Shown: positions 1 to 8,860, counted from the first letter of the stretch. The stretch is 64,000 nucleotides of DNA from Thiorhodovibrio litoralis (GCF_033954455.1 NZ_CP121473.1:2652501-2716500), one strand, 5' to 3'. Made by a program: numbers and translations. Notes: generated by a model from the sequence alone, not told the origin.

Positions 1-322
1 TCTGACACCAAGAGCAGCAGCGCAGCGAGATGAAGGGCGTGGAGATTGCTGGCGCACAGGAAAGGCATGGTTGGCAGAGGGTGCGAGTGGAAACAATACC
101 GCGCGAACAGACTTATCGACGGCGGCTCTCCTGGGGCTCTTGAGGCACGGGCGCTCAGGGCTTCCGATCAGTCAGGTATTGTGAGGAATCTGGTCGTTGA
201 AGACGGTCTCAATGGCCGCCATGTGCTGGAGGCGAGGGCGGCTGTGCGTAAGGCGCGTCCTTAGTCCCCATAATCACCTAGAGCGCGATCACCAAGCGCT
301 TGATCGCCAGGAGGAGTAGACG
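1..322. other. Left-edge region without a confident gene
   Basis: Several short frames are open here (for example 2-184 on the plus strand, open to the window edge, and 46-264), but none has a recognisable domain, a clear ribosome binding site or convincing codon use. The end of a gene entering from the left is possible. A short inverted repeat (GCGATCA at 285-291 and TGATCGC at 301-307) lies just before the ribosome binding site of the next small gene and could form a hairpin. Confidence 0.3.
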
Positions 323-478
323 ATGGATGCAGGCACTTTACAAGCGTTGGAGCTGATCGGCTGGGTTGTGCTGATGTACTGGCTGCTGACCACCATCAAG
401 AGCACGCGCCACACGCCGGGCGATGCGCAGGATCAGAGCCAGGAGGCGGACGCGAAAGAGAGGTCGCCAGACGACTGA
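323..478 (+). CDS. Small single-pass membrane protein, 51 aa, unknown function
   Basis: An ATG at 323 follows a strong GGAGGAG ribosome binding site at about 310-316. The protein has a hydrophobic segment at roughly residues 7-24 (LELIGWVVLMYWLLT) followed by a short polar, acidic C-terminal tail rich in Asp, Glu and Gln. This is typical of an inner-membrane microprotein. I do not recognise a family. It converges on the ferredoxin-NADP reductase gene, and a 13-bp tandem repeat starts 7 bases after its stop codon. The strong ribosome binding site and the membrane-helix composition support it as a real gene. Confidence 0.6.
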   Translation: MDAGTLQALELIGWVVLMYWLLTTIKSTRHTPGDAQDQSQEADAKERSPDD

Positions 479-484
479 GCCATA

Positions 485-555
485 GACTGAACCAGCAGAC
501 TGAACCAGCAGACTGAACCAGCAGACTGAACCAGCAGACTGAACCAGCAGACTGA
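485..555. repeat. 13-bp tandem repeat, five perfect copies
   Basis: The unit GACTGAACCAGCA is repeated perfectly at 485-497, 498-510, 511-523, 524-536 and 537-549, then GACTGA at 550-555 and degenerate copies up to about 580. It fills the gap between two convergent genes. The unit length is not a multiple of three and each copy carries TGA in one frame, so it is not coding on the plus strand. Confidence 0.95.
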
Positions 556-582
556 GTCAGGCGACTGGGCCAGACCACTGAT

Positions 583-1329
583 TTAGTGATACTGCTCGGT
601 GGTGTAATGCCCGGGCTGGGTGCGCTTGTGCCGGTGCAGTCCGCGGGCCTCTAGCCAGGCGCGGACCTCTTTGATCATGGCGGAATTGCCGCAAAGCATC
701 AGGTGGCTGTCCTCGGCGGTAATCTCGGCGTCGGCGGCGCGCTGGAGCTCGCCTTGTTCAAGAAGCTGGGTGATACGGCCCTGGAGTGAGCCCGGGCGTT
801 GCTCGCGGGTGAGGGTGGAGGTAAAGGAGAAGCGCTGGCCGTATTGCTCTTTGAGCTTGGCCAGGGTCTCGGGGTAGGCCAACTCGCCGCTGTGGCGGGC
901 GCCTTGGACCAGGATGATCCGCTCGAAGCGTTCCCATGGCTCGGGCGTTTTGAGGATTGAGAGGTAGACGCCAAGCGCGGTACCGGTGGCGAGCATCCAC
1001 AGATGCCGGCGTGAGACGACGTTATCCATGGTGAAGACACCGCCGGCCTTGGCTGAGACCCAGACGCGGTCGCCGCTGCGCAGATCGGACAGGCGTGGGG
1101 TCAGTGGTCCTTCCGGGACCTCGTTGAAGTAGATCTCGAGCGGTCGCTCATCCGGGGCGTTGACCAGGGAGTAGGGGCGCCCGACACGCTTTTCGTCGAT
1201 ATCGAGTGCGACCTTGATGTATTGGCCAGCCACGAACGAAGGCAGTGGGGCGTCGATATTCAGGCTGTAGAGATTGTCGCTCCAGTGGCGCAGGCCAACG
1301 ACCCGTCCCTCGATCCAGTCTTCCGTCAT
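583..1329 (-). CDS. fpr: Ferredoxin--NADP(+) reductase
   Basis: This 248-residue protein matches the bacterial Fpr family (about 250 aa), a cytoplasmic FAD enzyme that moves electrons between NADPH and ferredoxin or flavodoxin. The FAD-binding RPYSLVNAP motif lies near residue 50, the NADP-binding part contains a GTALGVYLSIL stretch (about 115-125), and a CGNSAMI motif is near residue 213. The C-terminus ends HYTTEQYH, the aromatic-tailed ending usual for Fpr. The start is an ATG. The gene stands alone, divergent from nothing close on the left and separated by about 80 bases from the c-di-GMP gene on its right. Confidence 0.93.
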   Translation of the reverse strand: MTEDWIEGRVVGLRHWSDNLYSLNIDAPLPSFVAGQYIKVALDIDEKRVGRPYSLVNAPDERPLEIYFNEVPEGPLTPRLSDLRSGDRVWVSAKAGGVFTMDNVVSRRHLWMLATGTALGVYLSILKTPEPWERFERIILVQGARHSGELAYPETLAKLKEQYGQRFSFTSTLTREQRPGSLQGRITQLLEQGELQRAADAEITAEDSHLMLCGNSAMIKEVRAWLEARGLHRHKRTQPGHYTTEQYH

Positions 1330-1406
1330 GAGTGTGCTCTCTTGTGTTGCTGCGGTTGGCTTCAGCTGCCAGAGGTTTGGTTAGTGCGCGCGCTTTTCAA
1401 TTCGTT

Positions 1407-3905
1407 TTAATGGGCCAGCGGCTGGGGCTCAGGGCGGGCATCTTCCGGCGCTGGCAGCTCGGGGACCGGTCGACCAATGAAGTAGCCCTGCCCGAAGTCG
1501 ATGCCGAGCTCGATCAGGACATCGAGAATGGCCTCGGACTCGACGAATTCGGCGATGACTTTCTTGCCCATCGCGTGCGCCATTTCGGTGGCGGCGGTGA
1601 CGAAAATGCGATCCTCGGCATTGTGATCGAGGTTGCGAATGAAGCTGCCGTCGATTTTTACATCATCGACCGGGAGCTGTTTCAGGTAGGCATAGGAGGC
1701 AAAGCCGCTGCCAAAGTCGTCGAGCGCGAAGCGACAGCCGAGCGCGCGCAGGCTATTCATGCGGGCGATGGCAACCTCCATGTTGTCGATGGCGACGGTT
1801 TCGGTGATCTCGAGCGTCAGGCGTTGCGGGTCTATTCCTGAGGAGTGCAACACCTGCATCAGCTCGCCGTCCAGCGTCGGGTCGGCCAGCGACTTGGCCG
1901 ACAGGTTGACGGCCAGGGAGAGCCGCGGATGCTCGCTCAGCACGCGGACGGCATTGGCGATGACCCAGCGGTCGATGGCGTTGATCAGGCCGGTGCGTTC
2001 AGCCACCGGAATAAATTCCGCTGGGTTGGCAATGCGCCCGTCGGGTAGCGGCAGGCGCAGCAGAGCCTCGGCGCGCCAGATGCGCCGTTCGGGCAGGGCC
2101 ATGATGGGCTGGTAGAAAAGCTGAAAACGGCTGAAGTCCAGTGCGTTGCCGATCTCGTGCGTCCAGAGCACGCGCTCATTGGCTTGGGCGCGTGCCATGT
2201 CGGCCTCGGAATACAGATGCCAGTGACCGCGATGCTGGTTGGCTTTGGCCTGATACATGGCCAGATCGGCATTGGCCATGAGTGCCTGGGTGTCGGCGCC
2301 ATGTTCGGGAAAGAGCACGACGCCGATGCTGGCGGAGACCTGATGGCGATGATTGCCGGCGCGCACGCTGGTTGAGCGGATTTGCTGCTGGAATTCTTTA
2401 ATCAGGTTGTCGAGCTCGGGCTCCACCACCGGATGCAGGAGCATGGCGAACTCGTCGCCGCCGAAGCGGCCGATGCGCCCGCGCTGCCGGATGCAGGCGG
2501 AGAGCCTCTTGGCGATGCGCCGGATCAGACGGTCGCCGACCTGATGGCCGCTGGTGTCGTTGACATCCTTGAAATTATCCAGGTCCACAAACAACAATGC
2601 GCCCTGGGTGCCGGTCGCGGATGCCCGCTCAATGGCGCGCGTGAGTTCGTGGTCGAACCGGCGCCGGTTGAGCAAACTGGTCAGGGGGTCGTGATCAGCC
2701 AGCCAATGCAGCTCGCGCTGGGCGGCTTCGCGTTCGGTCTGCATGATGGCCATGCGCTGGTTGAGCGTGCCGATGACCTCGACGTTGGTGTCGATTTCAT
2801 CGCGCCAGCGCAGGCGCCCACCGGTGCGCGGCAGGCGCTCAGCGAGGGCGTCGAAGCGGTTTTCGGCTAGCAGCGGTAGCAGGTTGGACAGGGCGCGAAT
2901 GCGCTCGACCGGGCCGCGCAGGATGAGCAGCAATAGAACCTCGGCGAGCAGCAGCCCGATCAGGCCGATCAGCAAGCTGTTGCGCGCGATTGCGCGGATG
3001 CCGAGTCGCTCGTCCGTGGTGCGGTTAATGACGAAGGCGGTGAGCCCGGCGTCGCTGGTATCGATGTGGAAAATCTCATACCAGTGCGTGCCAAAGTGCA
3101 CTGCGAGAGGCGTTTCGGAGCTACTGGCGAGCAAGGCCTCGGTGGGCTGGGATTCGAGTAGCGGCAGAATGATGTCGGGCTCGGTGGCTCCCTGAAAACG
3201 CAGTGTCGTGGCCTGTGCCGATGAATCCGGGTCCAGCGTGGTGATTGGGGTCGCGATGGCCAGGTTGGCGCCGGTTAGTTGCTGAAAGGTCAGCAGAATG
3301 CTTCCCAGGGCGCGTCCGAGGACCAGGGTGCCGGCGGTCTCTCCGTGCCAGAGGATCGGGGAGCTGATGTACTGACGGCAGTGGGAAGCGTCGCATTGCA
3401 GCTGCTCGGTGAGCTGCTCGGGAGTCTTGTTGACGGCTGCGATCAAGGCATCTGGCAAGGGTTCGCTGTCGGTTGGCCAGAGTGCGACAGGCGCCTCGCC
3501 GAGGGCCAGCCAGTGGACGGAGCGGATGTCCCATTCCAAATCGAGTAGGCTGCCGATGCTTTCGAGTGCTAGGTGCAAGCGCTCGCCGGGGTCGGTCATG
3601 CGATCTGCGGGCGCGGCGCCTTGGTCCTCCAACGAGGCCAATGCGGGCACCATGTTGGCAAGCCGCGACATCTGCTGATAGCGCTCGCGCACCAGCGTCC
3701 GGAAGTGGTTGCTCTGATGGCTGCGCAGGCGGCTTTGGGTCTGTTGGAACTGATCGAGCAAGCTTGCGCGGGCGTAAAGGGTCAGGAAGGCAACGAGCGG
3801 AATCAGCGTCAGGCTGATGCCGAGAACCACCTTCCAGCGCAGCCCAAGGAAGAACTTTCGCGGACTCGACGGAATGCTGCGCGGTGGGCTCAAGCTGCTG
3901 TCCAC
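1407..3905 (-). CDS. Membrane sensor with GGDEF and EAL domains (c-di-GMP turnover)
   Basis: An 832-residue inner-membrane protein. A membrane helix at about residues 25-47 and a second near 310-335 bracket a roughly 260-residue periplasmic sensor region, followed by GGDEF (roughly 405-560) and EAL (roughly 575-820) domains. The cyclase signature RFGGDEF is intact. The phosphodiesterase domain keeps AEALLR and the DDFGSGFASYAYLKQLP block, so both activities are possible and c-di-GMP hydrolysis is likely. The start is GTG at 3905, 3 bases after the stop of the upstream outer-membrane barrel gene, so it is the last gene of a three-gene operon. The periplasmic domain probably senses something linked to the partner binding protein and barrel, which is inference from gene order. 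Confidence 0.9.
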   Translation of the reverse strand: MDSSLSPPRSIPSSPRKFFLGLRWKVVLGISLTLIPLVAFLTLYARASLLDQFQQTQSRLRSHQSNHFRTLVRERYQQMSRLANMVPALASLEDQGAAPADRMTDPGERLHLALESIGSLLDLEWDIRSVHWLALGEAPVALWPTDSEPLPDALIAAVNKTPEQLTEQLQCDASHCRQYISSPILWHGETAGTLVLGRALGSILLTFQQLTGANLAIATPITTLDPDSSAQATTLRFQGATEPDIILPLLESQPTEALLASSSETPLAVHFGTHWYEIFHIDTSDAGLTAFVINRTTDERLGIRAIARNSLLIGLIGLLLAEVLLLLILRGPVERIRALSNLLPLLAENRFDALAERLPRTGGRLRWRDEIDTNVEVIGTLNQRMAIMQTEREAAQRELHWLADHDPLTSLLNRRRFDHELTRAIERASATGTQGALLFVDLDNFKDVNDTSGHQVGDRLIRRIAKRLSACIRQRGRIGRFGGDEFAMLLHPVVEPELDNLIKEFQQQIRSTSVRAGNHRHQVSASIGVVLFPEHGADTQALMANADLAMYQAKANQHRGHWHLYSEADMARAQANERVLWTHEIGNALDFSRFQLFYQPIMALPERRIWRAEALLRLPLPDGRIANPAEFIPVAERTGLINAIDRWVIANAVRVLSEHPRLSLAVNLSAKSLADPTLDGELMQVLHSSGIDPQRLTLEITETVAIDNMEVAIARMNSLRALGCRFALDDFGSGFASYAYLKQLPVDDVKIDGSFIRNLDHNAEDRIFVTAATEMAHAMGKKVIAEFVESEAILDVLIELGIDFGQGYFIGRPVPELPAPEDARPEPQPLAH

Positions 3906-3908
3906 CGT

Positions 3909-5159
3909 CTAGAAGCGGAAAGCTGCCTGAATTGCAAACACATTCCAGTGTTTCTCAAACTGGGAGAAATCGGGGTTCTCGATCTCGGATAGAATGAAAT
4001 TTCCGATATGGCGTGAATACTCAGCCCGCAGCATCCACTGCCGGTTGATGTCCCAGCGTACCCCGAGGCTGAGGATTCGCGAGTAGGCCGTGTTGGCCGG
4101 GACCATACCGAAGGTGTCCTGCTCAAGCTGGCTGCCGTCGCGATCATCGCGGTCGGCGAAACCCTCCTCGTAGCGCGCCATCAGCTGCCATCGAGGCAGG
4201 AAACGGTAGGTTCCCTGAGCATAGTAACCCTCGGCCGTTGCGTCGCGATCCGGGCGCCAAGGGCCGAAATCGCGCCATTGAATCGGTTCGCCCATGTACT
4301 CGGCTGTCAGACTCCAACGCTCGGCATTGTATTGCGCCGAGGCGATCCAGTAGAGGATATCGATGGTGCCAGGTTGAAGGGAGAAAGGGTTACTGGAATT
4401 TGGATCGTATTTCGCTGAGGCGGTCGCGCCGCTGAGGCCGAGCTTCAGCGCCTCGGTTGCTGAGTCAAACCACAAGCTGCCCAGCCAGGAGTGATTTTCG
4501 CTCTCCAGGGTGCCATCGGAGTCACCGATCATGAAGGCGGCTTCGACATTCTCATCAATCACCGGGTTTCCCGTCGATAAAGTGGCCGAGAAGGTGCCAA
4601 AGGGTTGGTGCAGGTCGCCGTAGAGCAGAATGCCATCCGTTGACAGCACCAGGTTGCGCACCTTGTCGAAATACACCACTTGAGGGAGAAAGATGCCCGG
4701 ATGGGTGAAAGGCACATCGCGGGTTTCGTTGTAGAGGCCGAGCCGGTTCTTGATCCGGCCGACCCGCATGCCGGCGCGGTAGCGCGCGTTCGAGACCAAG
4801 TTAACGTCGGCGAGTGCGAAATCGATCTCTGGTGATCCGTCGCTCATGTCGCCGGCGCGTCGGGACAGGACTTGCGCCGCGAGCATCAGGCGGGGGTTGA
4901 CACGAAAAGAGGCATTGATGCCGAGCTCGGTGAAATCGAAGGAAGTCTCCGGGCTATCGCCGTAATAGCGGTTGGCGCTGCTTTGAACAGCTCCCTGGCT
5001 GGCAAAGCCATGGATCTGCAGACGCTCGCCAAATCCGAATCCCGTCGCGCCTGCCTTGGGCGCGCTGGTCGGCTCGGCAGCAAGCCCGGTGCTGGCGAGA
5101 AGCACAAGAGGGGCGAGAAGCAAAAGAGGGGCAAGAATCGCGCGTGTTCGCAACCTCAT
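3909..5159 (-). CDS. Outer-membrane beta-barrel protein (porin-like)
   Basis: The start chosen is the ATG at 5159, overlapping the stop of the upstream gene as ATGA. It gives a classical signal peptide (LAPLLLLAPLVLLASTGLAAEP) at residues 1-29. A longer open frame reaches upstream but overlaps the neighbouring gene. The mature protein of about 387 residues shows alternating amphipathic strands with many aromatic girdle residues and ends in AAFRF, the terminal Phe pattern of outer-membrane barrels. Function is not known. It resembles porin-like proteins encoded next to short PstS-like binding proteins. It is sandwiched between such a protein and a GGDEF/EAL sensor with overlapping or 3-base junctions. 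Confidence 0.8.
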   Translation of the reverse strand: MRLRTRAILAPLLLLAPLVLLASTGLAAEPTSAPKAGATGFGFGERLQIHGFASQGAVQSSANRYYGDSPETSFDFTELGINASFRVNPRLMLAAQVLSRRAGDMSDGSPEIDFALADVNLVSNARYRAGMRVGRIKNRLGLYNETRDVPFTHPGIFLPQVVYFDKVRNLVLSTDGILLYGDLHQPFGTFSATLSTGNPVIDENVEAAFMIGDSDGTLESENHSWLGSLWFDSATEALKLGLSGATASAKYDPNSSNPFSLQPGTIDILYWIASAQYNAERWSLTAEYMGEPIQWRDFGPWRPDRDATAEGYYAQGTYRFLPRWQLMARYEEGFADRDDRDGSQLEQDTFGMVPANTAYSRILSLGVRWDINRQWMLRAEYSRHIGNFILSEIENPDFSQFEKHWNVFAIQAAFRF

Positions 5160-5650
5160 TGCTCGACCTCCAGAACCTTGACCAGGTCGGTATCCGGCGG
5201 CGAGCTGACATATCCCACAGCGCCGGCGGTTTGGCTGACGCGTTCGATCATTTCCTGCTCGTTGGCCACCTGCCGCGGGGCCTGCCCGGTGCCGGAGAAC
5301 ACTTGCCGGTCCCAGGTGCGTCTGAGCTGATAGGGATAGACCTCCAGCACGCGCTTGGCGAAAGACTCGTGGACGGGATTGTTGTCCGGGAGCACGAAGA
5401 CGGTGACCGGGCGCTTGTCTGGCCATTGCGGCATGCGCATGGTGATCAGCAGGCGGGCGAAATTCCGGTCGATGGCGTTAAGATCGACATCGGCGTTGAC
5501 GATGACTTCCTGCCCGCCGGCCGCCCCCGTCGCCAGAGTGCCCGTCATCAGCGCGAGAGAAACCAGAATGCCGCGCGCAAGTCGCGAACCCGCGGTCGCG
5601 GGGTGGGCGGCGGTCATCAAACGGCGTTTGGATGGCGGGGGAGAAGTCAC
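5156..5650 (-). CDS. Short PstS-like periplasmic substrate-binding protein
   Basis: A 164-residue protein with an N-terminal signal region (LARGILVSLALMTGTLATGAAG) and then a sequence resembling half of a phosphate-type binding protein: VIVNADVD, SGTGQAPRQVANEQEMIERVSQTAGAVGYVSS. The GAVGYVSS block is typical of PstS-family proteins. An internal Met at residue 12 is an alternative start. It is the first gene of an operon with the outer-membrane barrel (ATGA overlap) and the GGDEF/EAL sensor. It is far shorter than full PstS (about 350 aa), so transport is unlikely; a sensing or scavenging role is inference. Confidence 0.75.
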   Translation of the reverse strand: MTSPPPSKRRLMTAAHPATAGSRLARGILVSLALMTGTLATGAAGGQEVIVNADVDLNAIDRNFARLLITMRMPQWPDKRPVTVFVLPDNNPVHESFAKRVLEVYPYQLRRTWDRQVFSGTGQAPRQVANEQEMIERVSQTAGAVGYVSSPPDTDLVKVLEVEQ

Positions 5651-5783
5651 GTTTGGCAGAAGAAACCCTTATCCCTCCGGCAGGCTGATGCAAGCCGATG
5701 CCGCGCTGCGCCATCTTTTTGGTCTGAACTTTGCCGCGTCATCGATACAGCCAAGGGACCGGTTGAGAAGTTTGATGCTTAAG

Positions 5784-5823
5784 TGTAGATGCTAATTGTA
5801 CTAATTGTAGATGCTAATTGTAC
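5784..5823. repeat. Direct repeat with 22-bp period upstream of the PstS-like operon
   Basis: The 18-mer TGTAGATGCTAATTGTAC occurs perfectly at 5784-5801 and again at 5806-5823, joined by TAAT. The 22-bp period is close to two helical turns, as expected for a pair of sites for a dimeric regulator on one DNA face. It lies about 135 bases upstream of the minus-strand operon start and 310 bases upstream of the plus-strand small gene. The rest of the roughly 480-base gap (5651-6131) shows nothing else I can support. Confidence 0.7.
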
Positions 5824-6131
5824 AAGGTTACACCCACCAGCCGAGCGACTGAACGAGGGTCACTGACCCGGCCGCTGCAGCGCAAGCGGCCTGAGCAGGG
5901 CTGAAAACGCTGCTCGAACAAACATCATAGCGCACGCGAATCTTGCTCGAAACGGATGCCTGGGCTATCTTTGGACGCCCGTATTGGCCGGGCAGGCCTA
6001 CCACCTTCCCGCAAAAAACAATATTTATCAACGGCGACGGTATTGTCGTGCTACCCGAAATCTGACCGATATCTGCAGAACCGCCTCCAAGGTGCTATCT
6101 CAGGTATCAAAAACCTAGCGAGGATCCTGTG

Positions 6132-6308
6132 ATGAAAGATTTCCTGATCGTGATCGTGATTGTGCTCATCGGCGCCGGCTGGACTTACTTCGTTGGTCAT
6201 TCCCATACCGTGCAGCTTCGCTATGACTGTGGCATCGAGGTTCCTTGGCACGAGGCATTCTTCCTTCACACCGACCGCTGTCCCGGCGACTCCGCGCCGC
6301 AGTCCTGA
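6132..6308 (+). CDS. Small membrane protein, 58 aa, unknown function
   Basis: An ATG at 6132 preceded by GAGGAT gives a 58-residue protein. Residues 3-22 are strongly hydrophobic (FLIVIVIVLIGAGWTYF) and form one membrane anchor or an uncleaved signal. The tail holds two cysteines, two in the spacing DCGIEV and DRCPGD, plus three histidines, so a disulfide or a metal site in the periplasm is possible. No family is recognised. It stands 174 bases before a lipoprotein gene on the same strand. Confidence 0.5.
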   Translation: MKDFLIVIVIVLIGAGWTYFVGHSHTVQLRYDCGIEVPWHEAFFLHTDRCPGDSAPQS

Positions 6309-6482
6309 ACCGATTCCAGGGGCGCTGCTCGAGCGCTGCCCCATCCGCGCTGGCAGCTTTGATCATCAAAGCCTGTCGGTGTCAGCGCAGCTAAACGGAG
6401 CCGGTCTGGTGTCTTATGGTCTCTGGGAGTGCCCTTGCGGGGCTTTCACTGCCCTGGTACCTGCCTCAAGGGTATCGTTAAC

Positions 6483-7403
6483 ATGCGCACTTTAACCCCG
6501 AACCCCTTGCCATGGGCGGCATCCACCGGCGGCTGGCGCAGGCTTGCGGCTGCGCTGAGCTGTGCTGCGGTTGTTACGCTACTCGGCGCCTGCGAGACCC
6601 TGCCGTCCGTCGGTCTCGGTCAGGGTGGCGTGGATGCGCCGCTGGCAGAGTCCAAGGGTTTGCAGTCGCAGAGCCAGTCGTTCGGGTTGCAACCGTTCTC
6701 CCTGGACTCGACCAATAACGCCGCGGCGGAAAGTGGCGCCGACCAATCGGGTGGGGACTTTCTGGCAGCGTTTTTTGGTGGCGGTTGCCAGGCCGGCGGT
6801 AAGAAAGACTGCGCCGAGGAGGAGGCGAAGCAAGCGGATGATTGTCTGCGCCAGGCAATCGAGCTGCCGCATACCACCTCGTATCGTGACGATGAAATGC
6901 GCCGACTGCTCGGCTGTGCCGAGCGCCGTTACAGAAAGGCGCTGACACTGTCCGCTTCGGAGCAGGGCAGCATCCGCCGGGTCGCCTACCATGGCGGTTT
7001 GCTGCTGGCACTGAGCGAGCGTCGCAATCGGCTTGACGACAATACAGCCGAGCCGCGCGTCGGTCGCGAGAACCGAAAATTGCTTGAAGCGGCCGACGAC
7101 ACGCGCGATGAGGCGCCTGAGAGCGCGCTCGGTTTCTTGTATGGGGCCTCGGCGCGGCTGTTTCGCGCAACCTTGTCTGATGACCCTGTCAGCGTTTGCT
7201 CCGATCTGCGCGAGGCCGCGGCGATGCTCAATGCCTCGCCGCCGCCGCCGGATGCACTCGCGGCGGAGCAGCAGCGGCTGAGCGAGGTGGCGGGCTCGGA
7301 GCTCAAGCGCTGTGAAACCCTGGCGCAGTTGGCCGCGCGCGGCGATGCGGTCTCTGCGGGGCTAGCAACCAAGGCAAGCGCTTCTTCAACCATAGCAGAC
7401 TGA
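6483..7403 (+). CDS. Predicted lipoprotein, unknown function
   Basis: The start chosen is the ATG at 6483, giving a 306-residue protein with a lipoprotein signal: positively charged N-terminus, hydrophobic stretch and the lipobox LLGAC near residue 36. The open frame extends 18 codons further upstream but the signal peptide fits the internal ATG. The mature part is polar, with a Cys-containing stretch (GGGCQAGGKKDCAEEEAKQADDC) and a helical remainder with evenly spaced Cys residues (LLGCAERR, VCSDLREA, LKRCETL). I see no known domain. It is followed after 51 bases by proline iminopeptidase, but there is no functional link to see. Confidence 0.7.
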   Translation: MRTLTPNPLPWAASTGGWRRLAAALSCAAVVTLLGACETLPSVGLGQGGVDAPLAESKGLQSQSQSFGLQPFSLDSTNNAAAESGADQSGGDFLAAFFGGGCQAGGKKDCAEEEAKQADDCLRQAIELPHTTSYRDDEMRRLLGCAERRYRKALTLSASEQGSIRRVAYHGGLLLALSERRNRLDDNTAEPRVGRENRKLLEAADDTRDEAPESALGFLYGASARLFRATLSDDPVSVCSDLREAAAMLNASPPPPDALAAEQQRLSEVAGSELKRCETLAQLAARGDAVSAGLATKASASSTIAD

Positions 7404-7454
7404 TTCTTCAACCGCGGTGCATTGACACTGTCGATTGAGTGGAGGGATCCGGCG

Positions 7455-8411
7455 ATGCAGGAAAGCCTTTATCCGGCCATTGAGCCCTATACGACCGAGT
7501 TCCTTGAGGTCGGCGACGGCCATGAGCTCTATGTGGAGCAAAGCGGTAATCCAGCGGGCTACCCGGCGCTCTTTTTGCACGGTGGCCCCGGCGCCGGCTG
7601 CGGCGCATCCCACCGGCGATTCTTCGACCCTGAGCGCTATCGCATTATTTTGTTCGATCAGCGCGGTAGCGGTCGCTCCCGCCCCCATGCCAGCATTGAT
7701 GCCAATACCACCTGGGATTTGGTCGCCGACATCGAGCGCCTGCGGGAGCACTTAGGCATCGAGCGCTGGTTGGTGTTTGGCGGCTCCTGGGGCTCGACCT
7801 TATCCCTTGCCTATGCCGAGCAACATCCGCAGTCCGTGGCCGCGCTGGTGTTGCGCGGCATTTTTCTGTGCCGGCCGGAGGAAATTCACTGGTTTTATCA
7901 GCAGGGCGCGTGTCGGCTGTTCCCGGACTACTGGCAGGACTATCTCGCGCCCATTCCGCCGGAAGAGCAGGTCGATCTGCTGCGCGCCTACGCCGAGCGG
8001 CTGTTTGGTCCGGCGAGCGAGCAGCAGACGGCGGCGGCGCGCGCCTGGTCGCTGTGGGAGGGCCGCTGCGCCACCCTGCTAGCGGATCGCGATTTGCGCG
8101 ACAGCTTCGCCGCCGATGCCTTCGCGCTCGCGTTAGCGCGCATTGAATGCCATTACTTTATGCACAATGCGTTTTTTCAGTCCGATCAGCTCCTGCGCGA
8201 TATCGACGCCATTCGTGGCATTCCCGGCGTCATTGTCCATGGTCGCTATGACGCCATCTGCCCGCTGGCCTCGGCCTGGGAACTGCACCAGGCCTGGCCC
8301 GAGGCGGAGCTAAACATCATCCCCGACGCAGGCCATGCCGCCTTTGAGCCCGGCATTGCCCGCGCGCTGGTGGCGGCGACCGATCGTTTCGCTCAAACGC
8401 TTGCGCCCTAG
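7455..8411 (+). CDS. pip: Proline iminopeptidase (prolyl aminopeptidase)
   Basis: A 318-residue alpha/beta-hydrolase that removes N-terminal proline from peptides in the cytoplasm. Family landmarks are the oxyanion motif HGGPGAGC (about residues 40-47), DQRGSGRSRPHA, the nucleophile elbow GGSWGSTLSLAYA (Ser near residue 112), and the C-terminal DAGHAAFEP with the catalytic His. The Asp is in GRYDAICP. The ATG at 7455 follows GGAGG at 7441-7445 and gives the standard length; a TTG 33 bases upstream is less likely. dtd follows after only 5 bases, so the two are probably co-transcribed. Confidence 0.93.
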   Translation: MQESLYPAIEPYTTEFLEVGDGHELYVEQSGNPAGYPALFLHGGPGAGCGASHRRFFDPERYRIILFDQRGSGRSRPHASIDANTTWDLVADIERLREHLGIERWLVFGGSWGSTLSLAYAEQHPQSVAALVLRGIFLCRPEEIHWFYQQGACRLFPDYWQDYLAPIPPEEQVDLLRAYAERLFGPASEQQTAAARAWSLWEGRCATLLADRDLRDSFAADAFALALARIECHYFMHNAFFQSDQLLRDIDAIRGIPGVIVHGRYDAICPLASAWELHQAWPEAELNIIPDAGHAAFEPGIARALVAATDRFAQTLAP

Positions 8412-8416
8412 CGGAC

Positions 8417-8854
8417 ATGATTGCGCTGCTGCAGCGCGTCACCCAGGCGCGGGTCCATGTGGCGGGCGAACTGGTTGGTGCCATCGACGCGGGTTTGCTG
8501 GTGCTGGTGGCGGTGCAACCCGATGATGACGACTCCCGCGCCAAGCGCCTGCTGGAACGGTTACTCGGCTATCGCGTCTTCCCCGATGCCAGTGGGCGCA
8601 TGAACCGGAGCCTGCTCGACACCGGCGGCGGCCTGTTGCTGGTGCCCCAGTTCACGCTGGCGGCCGATACGCGCAAGGGTACCCGCGCAAGCTTCACCAG
8701 CGCGGCTGCGCCCGCGCTCGGCGAGCGGCTGTTCGCCTATTTGCTCGAGCGCGCCTGCCAGGTGCACCAGCCGGTCGCGGGTGGTGTTTTTGGCGCTGAT
8801 ATGCAGGTCAGCCTGACCAACGACGGCCCCGTGACCTTCTGGCTGGAGGTTTGA
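8417..8854 (+). CDS. dtd: D-aminoacyl-tRNA deacylase
   Basis: A 145-residue protein of the standard Dtd length. It hydrolyses D-amino acids mischarged on tRNA. The family motifs are clear: the N-terminal MIALLQRVTQARV, the active-site SFTSAAAP region (SQ/AxP-type motif, near residue 92), and the C-terminal NDGPVTFWLEV gly-cisPro-type block. It starts 5 bases after pip, and a 13-C homopolymer follows shortly after its stop. Confidence 0.95.
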   Translation: MIALLQRVTQARVHVAGELVGAIDAGLLVLVAVQPDDDDSRAKRLLERLLGYRVFPDASGRMNRSLLDTGGGLLLVPQFTLAADTRKGTRASFTSAAAPALGERLFAYLLERACQVHQPVAGGVFGADMQVSLTNDGPVTFWLEV

Positions 8855-8860
8855 GCTGCG

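Noticed and set aside
485-580. A CRISPR-like repeat array
   Set aside because: The repeats are directly adjacent with no spacers.
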